A stretch of 64,000 bases of DNA from Actinopolyspora lacussalsi subsp. righensis (GCF_900116555.1 NZ_FPAT01000001.1:558001-622000), one strand, 5' to 3'. Counted from the stretch's first letter, positions 8,941 through 18,634 are shown. Translations and numbers: made by a program. The notes: generated by a model not told the origin, from the letters alone.

Positions 8941-9672
8941 TCAGCTGTCCGGTTGGAGAGCTTCACGGGTTCTGTTGACACGGGAACGCCGCTGTAACCA
9001 CCAGTGCGCGAGCAGCACATTTCCCACCCACAACCAATTCGACATCTCGATGAAGAGCATGGTCTCGATCTTGAACCAGGGGATGGTCTGCATGGCGGTG
9101 CTGAGGATGCGTCCCCAGGAGGTACCTAGAGAGATCGCGAAGCTGTACGCCATCCACTTGCGGTGGTCGCGGTAACGGTGCCCGGCCTGCGCCCGGTACC
9201 CGGCAATCGTTGTCGCGATCCAGGCGATAGCCATGGAGAACAGGCCGAACTTCCCCGTAGGAGCCAGCGAATACGGCAGCAGGATCAGTGCGAGCAGCGA
9301 GGACGGTAACGCTCCACCGTACACGTACACCAGCCCAGACCATCTGTGAAGGCGCACCGAGCGCTTCCGCAGCCACGGCAGGATCTGCAAAAACACCGTA
9401 ACCATGGCGAGGTTGCCGGTCACCACATGCAGTACGAGGACTGGGTAGTGCAGTGCGAAGTTCGGGTCGATGGCTGTACGCGACAGGGCAGGATCGAAGC
9501 TGAGGTACCGCGGCAACGCATGCAGCAGATTGAAGACGACGAGCACCGCGGTTCCGATTACCCAAGGGCTGCGATACCAGGGCCATCGCACGTTCTCGAC
9601 ATTGCGCCGACGAGAAGGTCGCTCCGGCTCTTGTGCCCAGTCCTGTCGAGCACTCTCCAGGTTCTGTGTCAC
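8941..9672 (-). CDS. DUF2306-family integral membrane protein
   Basis: A 243-residue protein starting at a GTG, with about 6-7 hydrophobic segments. The pattern HYPVLVLHVVTGNLAMV...RSVRLHRWSGLVYV is the DUF2306 signature: buried histidines plus an LHRW motif after a predicted TM helix. A second His/Arg-rich loop, HRYRDHRKWM, precedes TM5. Histidines in and near the membrane suggest haem or quinone redox work, but this is inference. It is co-transcribed with the methyltransferase gene downstream. Confidence 0.75.
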   Translation of the reverse strand: MTQNLESARQDWAQEPERPSRRRNVENVRWPWYRSPWVIGTAVLVVFNLLHALPRYLSFDPALSRTAIDPNFALHYPVLVLHVVTGNLAMVTVFLQILPWLRKRSVRLHRWSGLVYVYGGALPSSLLALILLPYSLAPTGKFGLFSMAIAWIATTIAGYRAQAGHRYRDHRKWMAYSFAISLGTSWGRILSTAMQTIPWFKIETMLFIEMSNWLWVGNVLLAHWWLQRRSRVNRTREALQPDS

Positions 9673-10499
9673 AGCGGGTTCCCTTACCTTTCTCCGCTTG
9701 ATGACAAAGGTGAAGCGGCACCGTGGTCAGCCGGCGCAGGAACAGCATCACACCACCTGATGTTCCGCCGCGTCTTCGTTATTGCTCTCCGGACCGGATC
9801 GGACGCAGTGTTTTCCGAGAAGGCTCCGAAAAGAACTCGGAGCGGACGTTCAGGAGGCAATGACGTAAGTGCTCTTGAAGGCGGGCGGCAGGGCGTACCA
9901 GAGTCCGCTTCCACTTCTGTGCACCGACGGGATCGCTCGGAGCACCGAAGCCGTACTGAGGCTGGTGCCGAGAACGGTCATGCCAGGGACCGGGAGAGCC
10001 AGGAGCGGCCAGAGGGCACGTCGGGACCGGCGATCTTCCCCGCCCGGTCCTTCTCAGCCGGAGTCCCTGGCAAGGCGAAACTGATGCCATTCCCCACCAC
10101 ACCGAACAGCTGCATGTCTCGACACGCTGTTCGCCACGGCCAGGTGATCGAAGGCGCACTCCGGCGCGGACGACGACCTCGTCAGGAGCCCCGAGTACGC
10201 TTGTCGTGCCGGTTCCCGGAGCTACTTGGGTGAAGGGATCAGCGCTGCCCGCGGCGGGGCAGGCTCAATCGGACTCAGTGCAACCTTCCTGCCTCGGATG
10301 CCGCCAAAAGCTTCTCTCGACTGCGTCCTGGTGACGTGCTTGGCCGGAAGAACGTGCGACATGGATTCGGCCGCTATGACACACCATCGTGAGAGTCGAA
10401 GTCGAATCGCACGTGGCGATCTCACTCGATCGAGTAGCGCCGTGACCGGTTCCGGACCGCCCTCGAATCCCGCCCGGAGCACTGTGATCGGATGGCGGA
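9673..10499. other. 827-bp interval without a recognisable gene
   Basis: Several overlapping open frames exist on both strands, but none has a family signature, a convincing ribosome-binding site or consistent codon bias. The segment lies between divergent transcripts (DUF2306/methyltransferase leftwards, GT87 rightwards) and must contain both promoters. It may include decayed coding DNA that I cannot identify. Confidence 0.5.
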
Positions 10500-11786
10500 G
10501 TGGCAACTTCGAAGCACACTTCCACGACGCCGCCGATCGGCCTCGAAACCCCGGCTTCGAGGGGCGGTTCGTGGGAACGGTTACGCGCTCTGGTGGCGAG
10601 GTACCCGCGTGTACTCGTTGTCGCTTCGCTACCGCTGTTGGCCGTCTCGGTGTGGTTCGTGCTGCTGCCCGCTCTCTTCCGCGGGGAAGGCGGGGAACTC
10701 TACCTCCGGGGTGATTTCGAGGTCTACCGCTGGGCCGTACACACCTGGTTGTCCGGCGGCGACATCATCGAGGACTGGGCCCCGCTCCGCGGCGGCAATC
10801 TGCTGCCCTGGGTGTATCCCCCGTTCGCGCTGTTACCGCTGAGCGTGTTCGCACTACCGCCGGTCACGGTGGGAGCGTTCCTGATGTGGGCCGCGGACCT
10901 GGCTGCCATCGGTATGACGCTCTACCTGATCGTGCGGCACCAGTGGCCCAGTGTGGGGCCTCGCGGCGCGTTGGCCGTCGCGGCCCTCGCGCTCCCGTTG
11001 CCCCTGTGGTTGGAGCCCGTCTACGCGTGCTTCGCCCAGGGACAGGTCAATCTCCTGCTGATGGGGCTGGTCGCCGCGGACTGCCTCGTGCGGAACCCGC
11101 GATGGCCGCGTGGCCTGCTGGTGGGCATCGCCGCCGCGATCAAGCTCGTGCCAGCGGCCTTCCTGCTGTTCTTCCTGTTCCGCAGGGATTTCCGAGCAGC
11201 GGTGACCTGCACCATCACCGCCGTGGTATGCACGCTGACCGGTTTCGCGATCGATTTCGAGGCATCGGTGGACTACTGGTTCCGCTATGGTCCGGCCTCC
11301 TCCGTTATGGGTCATGCGGCCGACACCAACCAGTCGATCATGGGTGTGCTCGCCCGGCTGGTATCGCAGCCGGTGGTGGAGTACGGGCTCTGGGCGGTGC
11401 TGTGCCTCGCGCTGACCGTCGTGCTCGCACGCACGCTCGGCCGGGTCGAACCGCCGGTGGCGATGACGTTGACCGGGTTGTTCGCGCTACTGGTGTCGCC
11501 GACGACCTGGTCGAGTCACTGGGTCTGGGTCATTCCCGGTCTGCTGATCCTGCTCGGCTCCGCGGTGCGGACCCGCAGCATCAGCCGGTTCCTGCTCGCC
11601 GTGGCGATCGTCGTCGCGGGCAGGAAGGTAGCGTTCCACGCGCTCGCGGCCGACGTCTCCCCGCTGCTGTATGTGCCGCAGCAGCTCATCGGCAATGCCT
11701 ACGTCGTCCTCGCGGCGGTGGCGTTGCTGCTGACGGGCTGGCAGGCGAACCGGTCTCGCGCGTACGAACCGGCCGCGACGCACTAA
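10500..11786 (+). CDS. GT87-family polyprenol-phosphate-dependent mannosyltransferase-like protein
   Basis: A 428-residue polytopic protein with about 10 TM helices and a GTG start preceded by GGCGGA. The extracytoplasmic motif GDFEVYRWA after TM1 contains the family's catalytic acid. QGQVNLLLMGL and the K of AAIKLVPA are GT87 (formerly DUF2029) hallmarks shared with PimE-type mannosyltransferases. It likely transfers a sugar from a polyprenyl-phosphate donor to a cell-envelope glycan or glycolipid. It stands alone, so the acceptor is unknown. Confidence 0.85.
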   Translation: MATSKHTSTTPPIGLETPASRGGSWERLRALVARYPRVLVVASLPLLAVSVWFVLLPALFRGEGGELYLRGDFEVYRWAVHTWLSGGDIIEDWAPLRGGNLLPWVYPPFALLPLSVFALPPVTVGAFLMWAADLAAIGMTLYLIVRHQWPSVGPRGALAVAALALPLPLWLEPVYACFAQGQVNLLLMGLVAADCLVRNPRWPRGLLVGIAAAIKLVPAAFLLFFLFRRDFRAAVTCTITAVVCTLTGFAIDFEASVDYWFRYGPASSVMGHAADTNQSIMGVLARLVSQPVVEYGLWAVLCLALTVVLARTLGRVEPPVAMTLTGLFALLVSPTTWSSHWVWVIPGLLILLGSAVRTRSISRFLLAVAIVVAGRKVAFHALAADVSPLLYVPQQLIGNAYVVLAAVALLLTGWQANRSRAYEPAATH

Positions 11787-12051
11787 CCGGTCCGGGCGCA
11801 CCCGCGTCAAGGGCAGCGGGCACGGCAACCAGGTCGAACAGACCGAGGCTGCCGATGCCCGCACCAGCCGCACCTACCCGTACTCGGCGGTCGACGACCT
11901 CCCCGCATCGCGAGCCCGGTCGCACCGCACGTCTCCTTCGCGGAACAGCGCCGCTCGCACCTGCCCCGGCCGCGGGAGCGAATACCGACGGAACCGATTC
12001 ACGCACGCACCCCGCTCATCTGAAGAGCATTCCGGATGCACCAGTTTAAAA

Positions 12052-12063
12052 TAAAACGTTTTA
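12052..12063. promoter_or_regulatory. LacI-type palindrome TAAAACGTTTTA
   Basis: A perfect 12-bp palindrome with the central CG typical of LacI-family operators, lying in an AT-rich island. It is about 360 nt upstream of the rhamnose transporter. It resembles the TGAAACGTTTCA site at 49261 except for the second base of each half. Confidence 0.4.
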
Positions 12064-12363
12064 AGCTTCTTTGGCCGCCTCGGTCATTCACGCCCAACTC
12101 GGCCGTACCGGAACACGCCCACTCGCCGCTTCTCAGCGCACAACGAGCGAGCAGGCACAACCACCCCGCCGATCAGAACAGCTCCATCCCCGGCGACACG
12201 CGAAAGAGCGTAACCGCTACCACATCCCGAGCGGGACCCACCCGCACTCGACACCCGCTCCGCATACACGTAACCGGTGCGTAACAGCGAGCCGGCCCGT
12301 CCGCACGAATCTCGCGCACGGCCTTGTTCACAGCCCCGAAGGCCGCTATGGTTCGCATCACTT

Positions 12364-12375
12364 TGAAACGATTTA
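12364..12375. promoter_or_regulatory. candidate operator TGAAACGATTTA upstream of rhamnose operon
   Basis: The left half TGAAACG is identical to half-sites at 48619 and 49261; the right half is degenerate. It lies 47 nt before the chosen transporter start, a normal position for a repressor site. This supports LacI-type control of the operon (inference). Confidence 0.5.
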
Positions 12376-12421
12376 CCTCTACTGCTTCCGCAGTCGGAGC
12401 GTGAGAGACCAGGGTCAACGG

Positions 12422-13735
12422 ATGGGAGGGCCAATGGAGGTCCGTTCCAGAAACAACCGCACGACGGGGTGGCGCGCGACGATCGCCGTAGCCATGTCGA
12501 ACTACATCGAGGCCGGATCGATCATCGCGATCGCCACGAGCCTCAGCCTGTGGCAGGAACGATTCGGCCTGGACAACCTGGCTGTCGGCCTGCTCGCCTC
12601 ACTCAGCGCCAACGCGTTCGGCGCCGCCGCGGGCGCTGCCATCGGCGGCCCGCTGTGTGACCGGTACGGCAGGAAGTTCATCTACACCTACGACCTGCTG
12701 CTGTACATGCTGGGCGTGCTGTTGGCCGTGTTCGCCACGTCCTACGGGATGCTGCTGACCGCCTTCATACTGACCGGCATCGCCGTCGGCGCCGGGGTGA
12801 CCGCCTCGTGGACCTACATCGCCGAGGAAGCACCGGCGCACGAACGAGCAGCGCACGTGGGCACCGCCCAGCTGGCCTGGTCGATCGGGCCGATGATCGG
12901 CTACTTCCTGGCCGTCGTCGTGGCCCCGCTCGACCTGCTCGGCAGTCGACTGATCTTCGCGCACCTGTTCGTCGTCGCCGCCATCACCTGGTGGGTGCGA
13001 CGCGGCCTGCCGGAATCCGGGATCTGGCGCGACAAGAACAACGCCCCGAACGAGGGCCCCTCCTTCCTGGGCAGCCTGCGCGGCCTGTTCACCAAGAAGG
13101 CCAACCTCACAGCGATGCTGTTCCTGTTCGGCGTCTACGCCCTGTGGAACACCGTGGCCGGGCAGTCCGGGATCTTCCAGCCGCGCGTGTACGAAGCGGC
13201 GGGCGTTACGTCCGTGACCGAGCAGTACCTGCTGCAGGTGCTCATGTGGGGCTGCACCAGCGCGGCGACCTACCTCGGGTTCATGCGGCTCGCCGACCGG
13301 ATGAGCCGCCGGTGGCTGTACTGCTCCAGCGCCCTGCTCGGCGTTCTCGCATGGGCCGCGCTGATCTACGTCCCGCCGGGAATGTTCACCCTGCTCTTCT
13401 TCGCGATCGGTTGGGGCGTGTCCATGGGCGTCGGCGCGCAGGCCTTCTACGGTCTGTGGACCAGCGAGTTGTTCGCGACGCAATACCGCGCCAGTGCACA
13501 GGGCGTGCTGTTCCTGGCCGCCCGAGTGCTCGTCGGCGTGCTCAGCGTCTGGTTCCCGATGCTGCTGGCACAGATCGGGCTGCAGGGGCTCGGCCTGCTC
13601 ATCCTCGGCCTGCTGGCCGCAGCCCTGCTCATCGGCACACTGTGGACACCCAACACCCAGGGCAAGGATCTGAAGCAGATCGAGCGGGAGCGCTACGGAA
13701 CAGCGACAGCGGAGGACCCGGTGATGACCTCGTGA
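12422..13735 (+). CDS. MFS sugar transporter, probable L-rhamnose uptake
   Basis: About 437 residues and 12 predicted TM helices, with the MFS loop motif GGPLCDRYGRKF after TM2 and a sugar-porter-like PESGIW segment after TM6. An open frame extends far upstream, but AGGG seven nt before the ATG at 12422 and the start of hydrophobic sequence favour this start. A second ATG at 12434 is possible. The stop overlaps the start of the mutarotase gene. Operon membership with mutarotase and isomerase makes L-rhamnose the most likely substrate. The substrate cannot be read from the transporter alone. Confidence 0.85.
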   Translation: MGGPMEVRSRNNRTTGWRATIAVAMSNYIEAGSIIAIATSLSLWQERFGLDNLAVGLLASLSANAFGAAAGAAIGGPLCDRYGRKFIYTYDLLLYMLGVLLAVFATSYGMLLTAFILTGIAVGAGVTASWTYIAEEAPAHERAAHVGTAQLAWSIGPMIGYFLAVVVAPLDLLGSRLIFAHLFVVAAITWWVRRGLPESGIWRDKNNAPNEGPSFLGSLRGLFTKKANLTAMLFLFGVYALWNTVAGQSGIFQPRVYEAAGVTSVTEQYLLQVLMWGCTSAATYLGFMRLADRMSRRWLYCSSALLGVLAWAALIYVPPGMFTLLFFAIGWGVSMGVGAQAFYGLWTSELFATQYRASAQGVLFLAARVLVGVLSVWFPMLLAQIGLQGLGLLILGLLAAALLIGTLWTPNTQGKDLKQIERERYGTATAEDPVMTS

Positions 13736-14136
13736 CCCGCGTGTGCTTCCAGCTGTGGATCGATCCGAACCGCCTCGACGAGTACCGAAGCCGCCACGCG
13801 GCCGTGTGGCCCGAGATGCTGCGCGAGCTCGAGGCGTCGGGGCGACGCAACTACTCGCTGTTCCTGCGTCCGGACGGGCTGCTGATCGGCTACTACGAGA
13901 CGGACTCCGTGTCCGCTTCGGACACCCACCTCGCGGAATCGCGGGTGGCCGCGATCTGGGAGGAGTACATGGCCGATCTCTTCGTCGGTCGGAGCGGACG
14001 CGCCGACCAGACCGCGATCACCCTCGAAGAGGTCTTCCACCTCGAGGACCAGCTCGCCGAGCTCGACGAGCACCACCAGCACGCGAGCACTACACCGGTA
14101 CTCGACAACGCCGATCCGAACGAAGGAGAACGATGA
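13732..14136 (+). CDS. rhaM: L-rhamnose mutarotase
   Basis: A 134-residue member of the RhaM/YiiL family, which interconverts the alpha and beta anomers of L-rhamnose. The signature is MTRVCFQLWIDPNRLDEY at the N-terminus, then HAAVWPEML with the active-site His, and NYSLFL. The GTG start overlaps the transporter stop by 3 nt. The C-terminal ~30 residues are an acidic, unstructured extension. The gene ends in ATGA overlap with the isomerase gene. Confidence 0.95.
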   Translation: MTRVCFQLWIDPNRLDEYRSRHAAVWPEMLRELEASGRRNYSLFLRPDGLLIGYYETDSVSASDTHLAESRVAAIWEEYMADLFVGRSGRADQTAITLEEVFHLEDQLAELDEHHQHASTTPVLDNADPNEGER

Positions 14137-15305
14137 CCGTACCGCATCGCTTCGACGAGATCACCGAAACGCTCGCCCGCCAGTCCATCGAACTGCCCAG
14201 CTGGGCGTTCGGCAACTCCGGCACCCGCTTCAAGGTGTTCGGCACCCCCGGAACCCCGCGCGACACGCACGAGAAGATCGCCGACGCCGCCAAGGTTCAC
14301 GAGATGACCGGGCTCGCGCCGACCGTGGCGCTGCACATCCCGTGGGACGACGTCGAGGACTTCACCGAGCTCAAGGCCCACGCCGAGAATCTCGGGGTCG
14401 AGCTGGGCACGATCAACGCCAACACGTTCCAGGACGAGGACTACAAGTTCGGCAGCCTCACCCACTCCGACCCCGCGATACGGCGCAAGGCCATCGATCA
14501 CCACTTCCGGTGCATAGACATCATGCACGCCACCGGATCGACCGATCTCAAGATCTGGCTGGCCGACGGGACGAACTACCCCGGTCAGGACTCGTTGCGG
14601 GCGCGTCAGGACCGGCTCGCCGCGTCGCTCGCCGAGATCTACGAGCGGCTCGACGCGCACCAGCGGCTCGTGCTGGAGTACAAGTTCTTCGAACCGGCCT
14701 TCTACCACACCGATGTCCCCGACTGGGGGACCTCGTACGCGCAGGTCAGCGCGCTCGGCGACCGGGCGTTGACCTGCCTGGACACCGGCCACCACGCGCC
14801 TGGAACCAACATCGAGTTCATCGTCATGCAGCTGATGCGGCTGGGCAAGCTCGGCTCGTTCGACTTCAACTCGCGCTTCTACGCCGACGACGATCTGATC
14901 GTAGGCGCGGCCGACCCGTTCCAACTGTTCCGCATCCTGTACGAGGTCATCGCGAACGGTGGGCTCGGCGAGGACTCCCCGGTCCGCTTCATGCTCGACC
15001 AGTGCCACAACATCGAGGAGAAGATCCCCGGTCAGATCCGCTCGGTGCTCAACGTGCAGGAAATGACCGCACGCGCACTCCTGGTCGACCGAGCGGCCCT
15101 CGACAAGGCCCAGGCCGAGCACGACGTGCTCGGTGCGAACGAAGTGCTGATGGACGCCTTCCAGACCGACGTCCGACCGGCACTGGCGCGGTGGCGCGCC
15201 TCGCGCGGGCTGCCCGAGGAACCGATGCGCGCCTACGCCGACTCCGGTCACCAGCGGTACCTGGCCGAGCAACGCGTCGGGGGTGCGCAGGCGGGCTGGG
15301 GCTGA
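14133..15305 (+). CDS. rhaI: L-rhamnose isomerase
   Basis: A 390-residue TIM-barrel isomerase of the Pseudomonas stutzeri type, converting L-rhamnose to L-rhamnulose. The metal and substrate residues sit in KIWLADGTNYPGQDS, LEYKFFEPAFYHTD, CLDTGHHAPGTN and FDFNSRFYADDDLIVG, in the expected order. The ATG overlaps the mutarotase stop, and GAAGGAGA lies just upstream. No rhamnulose kinase, aldolase or dehydrogenase follows, so the rest of the pathway must be elsewhere. A strong terminator closes the operon. Confidence 0.95.
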   Translation: MTVPHRFDEITETLARQSIELPSWAFGNSGTRFKVFGTPGTPRDTHEKIADAAKVHEMTGLAPTVALHIPWDDVEDFTELKAHAENLGVELGTINANTFQDEDYKFGSLTHSDPAIRRKAIDHHFRCIDIMHATGSTDLKIWLADGTNYPGQDSLRARQDRLAASLAEIYERLDAHQRLVLEYKFFEPAFYHTDVPDWGTSYAQVSALGDRALTCLDTGHHAPGTNIEFIVMQLMRLGKLGSFDFNSRFYADDDLIVGAADPFQLFRILYEVIANGGLGEDSPVRFMLDQCHNIEEKIPGQIRSVLNVQEMTARALLVDRAALDKAQAEHDVLGANEVLMDAFQTDVRPALARWRASRGLPEEPMRAYADSGHQRYLAEQRVGGAQAGWG

Positions 15306-15360
15306 CGGCCACACCGGCCGAGCGCGCCCCCGCGGACACCGATCAGGTGGGAGCCACTCT

Positions 15361-15397
15361 TCGGTGGGCGGGAGCGGACACCGCTCCCGCCCACCGA
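15361..15397. terminator. 17-bp perfect-stem bidirectional terminator
   Basis: TCGGTGGGCGGGAGCGG, loop ACA, then the exact complement. It lies between the convergent rhaI and acetoacetate-decarboxylase-like genes and can terminate both transcripts. Confidence 0.9.
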
Positions 15398-15468
15398 GTG
15401 CTGTCAGTCGAGCGGGTGTGGCTCTTGTGGCCGGGCAGGGGACACGCGGGTTCCGCGACCGGGACGCA

Positions 15469-16089
15469 TCACCCCTGGACGGACGAATCCGCTTTCTCCC
15501 CGAATCGCATCTCGAAGTCGTGCAGCGCGAGGCTGCGGAAAGGCTCACGACCCCGCAACCACCCCAGCGGCCCGTGCGGATCCGGGTGCCACGAGGAGGT
15601 GCGCACGGCAACGCGCCCGCGCGCCCTCACCCGGTTCTCCGCGATTCCGCCTGCCATCGACTGTGCGATCCGGTAGCCCAACGACCACTTCCCCGGCAGC
15701 GACACCCGGTCGCTCAGGGACGCCGAGGCGATCCCGTGCGCCTCGATCCGCAACGGCTCCACGGAGTCGACCCCGAACGTGGCCCGCTCCTTGGGAATGC
15801 CCCACAACTCACGACCGCCTCGCAGGGAGGCAGCACTGTCCACCCAGATGTGGGTGATGCACGCACGGAGGCGGGCGCCACGCCGCACGAGTACGGCGGC
15901 GAGCAGCTCGTTGTACTCCAGCACGCTCCCGGACCGGTAGAGCACCCAGGCGGTACCGACGATGCCCGTGTCACCCAGCAGCACCGGTGACAGTCCCTCC
16001 GGGACAGCGGGGAGCAGCCGCTTCGGCAGTCGCCACAGCGAAACGGACATCTCACCGCACAGCCACCAGGGTTGTGGCGGATAGCTCAT
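15469..16089 (-). CDS. acetoacetate decarboxylase (ADC)-like protein
   Basis: About 206 residues. ADC-superfamily features are YNELLAAVLVRRG, a conserved acidic core, and WGIPKERATF, whose Lys corresponds to the Schiff-base lysine position. The ATG at 16089 gives a start MSYPPQPWW, with GGAG 5 nt upstream. Many actinobacterial ADC-like proteins have lost decarboxylase activity and act as aldolases/dehydratases or are uncharacterised. The gene is flanked by terminators and appears monocistronic. Confidence 0.8.
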   Translation of the reverse strand: MSYPPQPWWLCGEMSVSLWRLPKRLLPAVPEGLSPVLLGDTGIVGTAWVLYRSGSVLEYNELLAAVLVRRGARLRACITHIWVDSAASLRGGRELWGIPKERATFGVDSVEPLRIEAHGIASASLSDRVSLPGKWSLGYRIAQSMAGGIAENRVRARGRVAVRTSSWHPDPHGPLGWLRGREPFRSLALHDFEMRFGEKADSSVQG

Positions 16090-16171
16090 GTCCGCTCCGG
16101 ACTCCCGTGTCGGGTTCGAATCGTGGTTCTTCGACGATCTCGTGCGCCCGCAGCCTACCCGCCCCGGGCAA

Positions 16172-16197
16172 GGTCGGAGAGCGATCGCTCTCCGACC
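16172..16197 (-). terminator. palindromic terminator after htpG
   Basis: A 26-bp perfect palindrome, GGTCGGAGAGCGA plus its complement, lies 17 nt beyond the htpG stop. It would also separate htpG from the ADC-like gene on the same strand. Confidence 0.75.
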
Positions 16198-16213
16198 CCG
16201 GGACGCGGAGTCC

Positions 16214-18115
16214 TCACAGCGTTTGGGCGAGCCTGTTGGCCAGCAGACTGGTGAACTGCGCGGGCTCGCGGAGCTCACCGCCCTCGGCCAGCAGCGCCAT
16301 GCCGTGGACGAGCTCGGCCGTCTCCTTCAGCTCCTCGCTCTCCCCGTTCTTGTCGTAGGAGTCGCGCATCCCACTCACGAGGGGGTGGTCGGGATTGACC
16401 TCGAGGATGCGTTTCACCGGCGGCACCTCGTGCCCCATGGCCCGGTACATCTTCTCCAGGGTCGGCCCCATGTCGTTGTTGTCACCGACCACGCAGGCAG
16501 GTGACGTGCTCAGGCGCGAGGACAGCCGCACTTCCTTCACGTCCTCGGCGAGCTTGGTCGACATCCAGGACAGCACGTCGGCGAACTCCTGCTGCCGCTC
16601 GCTGTCCTTGCCGTCCTCGTCCTGCTCGTCGAGATCGACCTGGCCCTTGGCGATCGACTGGAACCGCTTGCCGTCGAACTCCGGGACCGACTCCACCCAC
16701 ATCTCGTCGACCGGGTCGGTCAGCAGCAGCACCTCCATGCCCTTGTCCCGGAAGGCCTCGATGTGCGGGGAGTTCTCGACCTTGGACCGCGAACCGCCGG
16801 TGATGTAGTAGATGCTGTCCTGGCCGTCCTTCATCCGCTCGATGTACTCACGCAGCGTCGTCTTGTTCTCCGCATCGTGCGTGGACTCGAAGGAGGCGAT
16901 CTCGAGGATCTGCTCGCGGTTGTCGACGTCGTTGAGCAACCCCTCCTTGACTGCCTGGCCGAACTGGTCCCAGAACTTCGCGTAGCGCTCCGGGTCCTGG
17001 CTCATCATGTCCTTGACCGTGGACAGGACCTTCTTGACCAGCCGCTTGCGCATCATCTGGATCTGGCGGTCCTGCTGCAGGATCTCCCGCGACACGTTGA
17101 GGGAGAGGTCCTGCGCGTCCACCACGCCCTTGACGAAGCGCAGGTACTCCGGCAGGAGCTCCTCGCAGTCGTCCATGATGAACACGCGCTTGACGTAGAG
17201 CTGGACGCCGCGCTTGTGATCCCGGGTGAAGAGGTCGAAAGGAGCGACCGAGGGGATGAACAGCAGCGCCTGGTACTCGATCGTGCCCTCGGCCCGCAGG
17301 TGGATCGTCTCGAGCGGGTCGTTCCAGTCGTGGCTGATGTGCTTGTAGAACTCGCGGTACTCCTCCTCGGCGACCTCTTCCTTGGGGCGCGCCCAGAGCG
17401 CCTTCATCGAGTTGATCGTCTCGATCTGCCGCGTGGTCTCGCCCTCGGAGTCGGTGTGCTCGACCTCCATGCGGATGGGCCACGAGATGAAGTCGGAATA
17501 ACGCTTGATTATGCCGGTGATCGTCGTGCTGTCGGTGTAGTCGAGCAGGCTGTCTTCCTGATCCTCGGCCTTCAGGTGCAGCGTCACCGCCGTCCCCTGC
17601 GGGGCCTCCTCGACCGTCTCGATGGTGTAGGTGCCCTCGCCCGTCGAGTCCCACCGGGTGCCGGTGCTCTCACCAGCCCGACGGGTCAGCAGCGTCACGC
17701 GGTCGGCGACCATGAAGCTGGCGTAGAACCCGAGCCCGAACTGGCCGATCAGCTCCTGCGCGGCAGCGCCGTCCTGCGTCTCCTTCAGCTGCTGCAGCAG
17801 CTCCGCCGTGCCCGACTTCGCGATCGTGCCGATGAGGTCCTGGACCTCGTCCCGCGACATGCCGATACCGTTGTCGCGCACCGTCAGCGTGCGGTGCTCC
17901 TTGTCGGCCTCGATCAGGATGTGCGGGTCGGAGGTGTCCACCTCCAGGTCCTTGTCGCGGAAGGACTCCAGCCGCACCTTGTCGAGCGCGTCCGAGGCGT
18001 TGGAAACGAGCTCGCGCAGGAACGTGTCCTTGTTCGAATATATGGCGTGAACCATCAACTGCAACAATTTGCGGGATTCCGCCTGGAATTCGAACGTTTC
18101 CGCCTGTGTACTCAC
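16214..18115 (-). CDS. htpG: molecular chaperone HtpG (Hsp90)
   Basis: A 633-residue cytosolic Hsp90. The GHKL ATPase domain shows ELVSNASDALDK, DNGIGMSRDEV and GQFGLGFYASFMVADRV. The middle domain carries the catalytic-loop region around NVSREILQQDR, and the C-terminal dimerisation domain is complete. GTG start with GGGGA upstream. There is no CIRCE or HAIR heat-shock operator that I can see in the 120 nt upstream. It is monocistronic. Confidence 0.98.
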   Translation of the reverse strand: MSTQAETFEFQAESRKLLQLMVHAIYSNKDTFLRELVSNASDALDKVRLESFRDKDLEVDTSDPHILIEADKEHRTLTVRDNGIGMSRDEVQDLIGTIAKSGTAELLQQLKETQDGAAAQELIGQFGLGFYASFMVADRVTLLTRRAGESTGTRWDSTGEGTYTIETVEEAPQGTAVTLHLKAEDQEDSLLDYTDSTTITGIIKRYSDFISWPIRMEVEHTDSEGETTRQIETINSMKALWARPKEEVAEEEYREFYKHISHDWNDPLETIHLRAEGTIEYQALLFIPSVAPFDLFTRDHKRGVQLYVKRVFIMDDCEELLPEYLRFVKGVVDAQDLSLNVSREILQQDRQIQMMRKRLVKKVLSTVKDMMSQDPERYAKFWDQFGQAVKEGLLNDVDNREQILEIASFESTHDAENKTTLREYIERMKDGQDSIYYITGGSRSKVENSPHIEAFRDKGMEVLLLTDPVDEMWVESVPEFDGKRFQSIAKGQVDLDEQDEDGKDSERQQEFADVLSWMSTKLAEDVKEVRLSSRLSTSPACVVGDNNDMGPTLEKMYRAMGHEVPPVKRILEVNPDHPLVSGMRDSYDKNGESEELKETAELVHGMALLAEGGELREPAQFTSLLANRLAQTL

Positions 18116-18634
18116 TGATCCCCTTTCCCGAAATCATGACTCCCGCGCGTCGCTTCGCACGGCGACACGGGTACGACCCGAATTATAGGAGCCCGTGCGC
18201 ACGCGGCACTCATCCCGCCGCGAGACCTGTTACATCACGTCGTGGCCGGTCACGGCAGTCACAGCGGACCCGCCGGAACACTCCGAGTGGCCCCGGAGCT
18301 CCGCCGAGAGTCCGATACGCGGCTTCTCACCCGCCGGCGAACGCGGCTGTTACGGCTGACGACGGAATATGGTGCACGCTTAGCTCCCGACGTCGCAACG
18401 ATGCTCGGAGTGGGGTTTCCCAGCGGTCACCGGAGATCCGCTCGGACGCAGCCGTTCACGCCTGGTTCGCTGGTGCCAAAGGCCGCGCTCGCTGACTCCT
18501 CTGCCCCACCCGTGGCCACTCAGTGAGAGGTGCGGCGGACGCCGTTGACAGTGCTGTGCACGGCTGTGGTTGCTCCTGTCGGACACGCCCCCTGGTCGTG
18601 AGCTCACCCGCTGTTTCGGATCCTGCCCCTCGAA
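18116..18634. other. non-coding interval upstream of htpG
   Basis: No gene recognised in these ~520 bases. It should contain the htpG promoter near 18130-18200. The following stretch is random-looking high-GC sequence ahead of the pectate lyase fragment. Confidence 0.5.

Larger units (their letters stand above)
11787..12421. other. 635-bp regulatory interval before the rhamnose operon
   Basis: No gene recognised. An open frame extends upstream of the MFS start, but it lacks family similarity and its codon use differs from the transporter. Two LacI-type operator candidates are listed separately. Confidence 0.55.

Noticed and set aside
9346-10233. Long forward open frame overlapping the DUF2306 gene
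   Set aside because: Mostly the antisense shadow of the membrane-protein gene; composition is Arg/Gln/His-rich with no family signature.
12071-12421. N-terminal extension of the rhamnose transporter by 117 codons
   Set aside because: The extension lacks TM or domain features and contains an operator candidate; a good ribosome-binding site precedes the ATG at 12422.
16100-16125. GGGTTCGAATCG resembling a tRNA T-loop
   Set aside because: The flanking bases do not form a 5-bp T-stem, and no anticodon or acceptor stems can be built. It lies just before the ADC-like gene start.
16763-18118. Long forward open frame antisense to htpG
   Set aside because: A typical high-GC shadow; the minus strand encodes an unmistakable Hsp90.
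18116-18200. Heat-shock operator before htpG
   Set aside because: No CIRCE (TTAGCACTC pair) or HAIR (CTTGAGT pair) sequence is visible.
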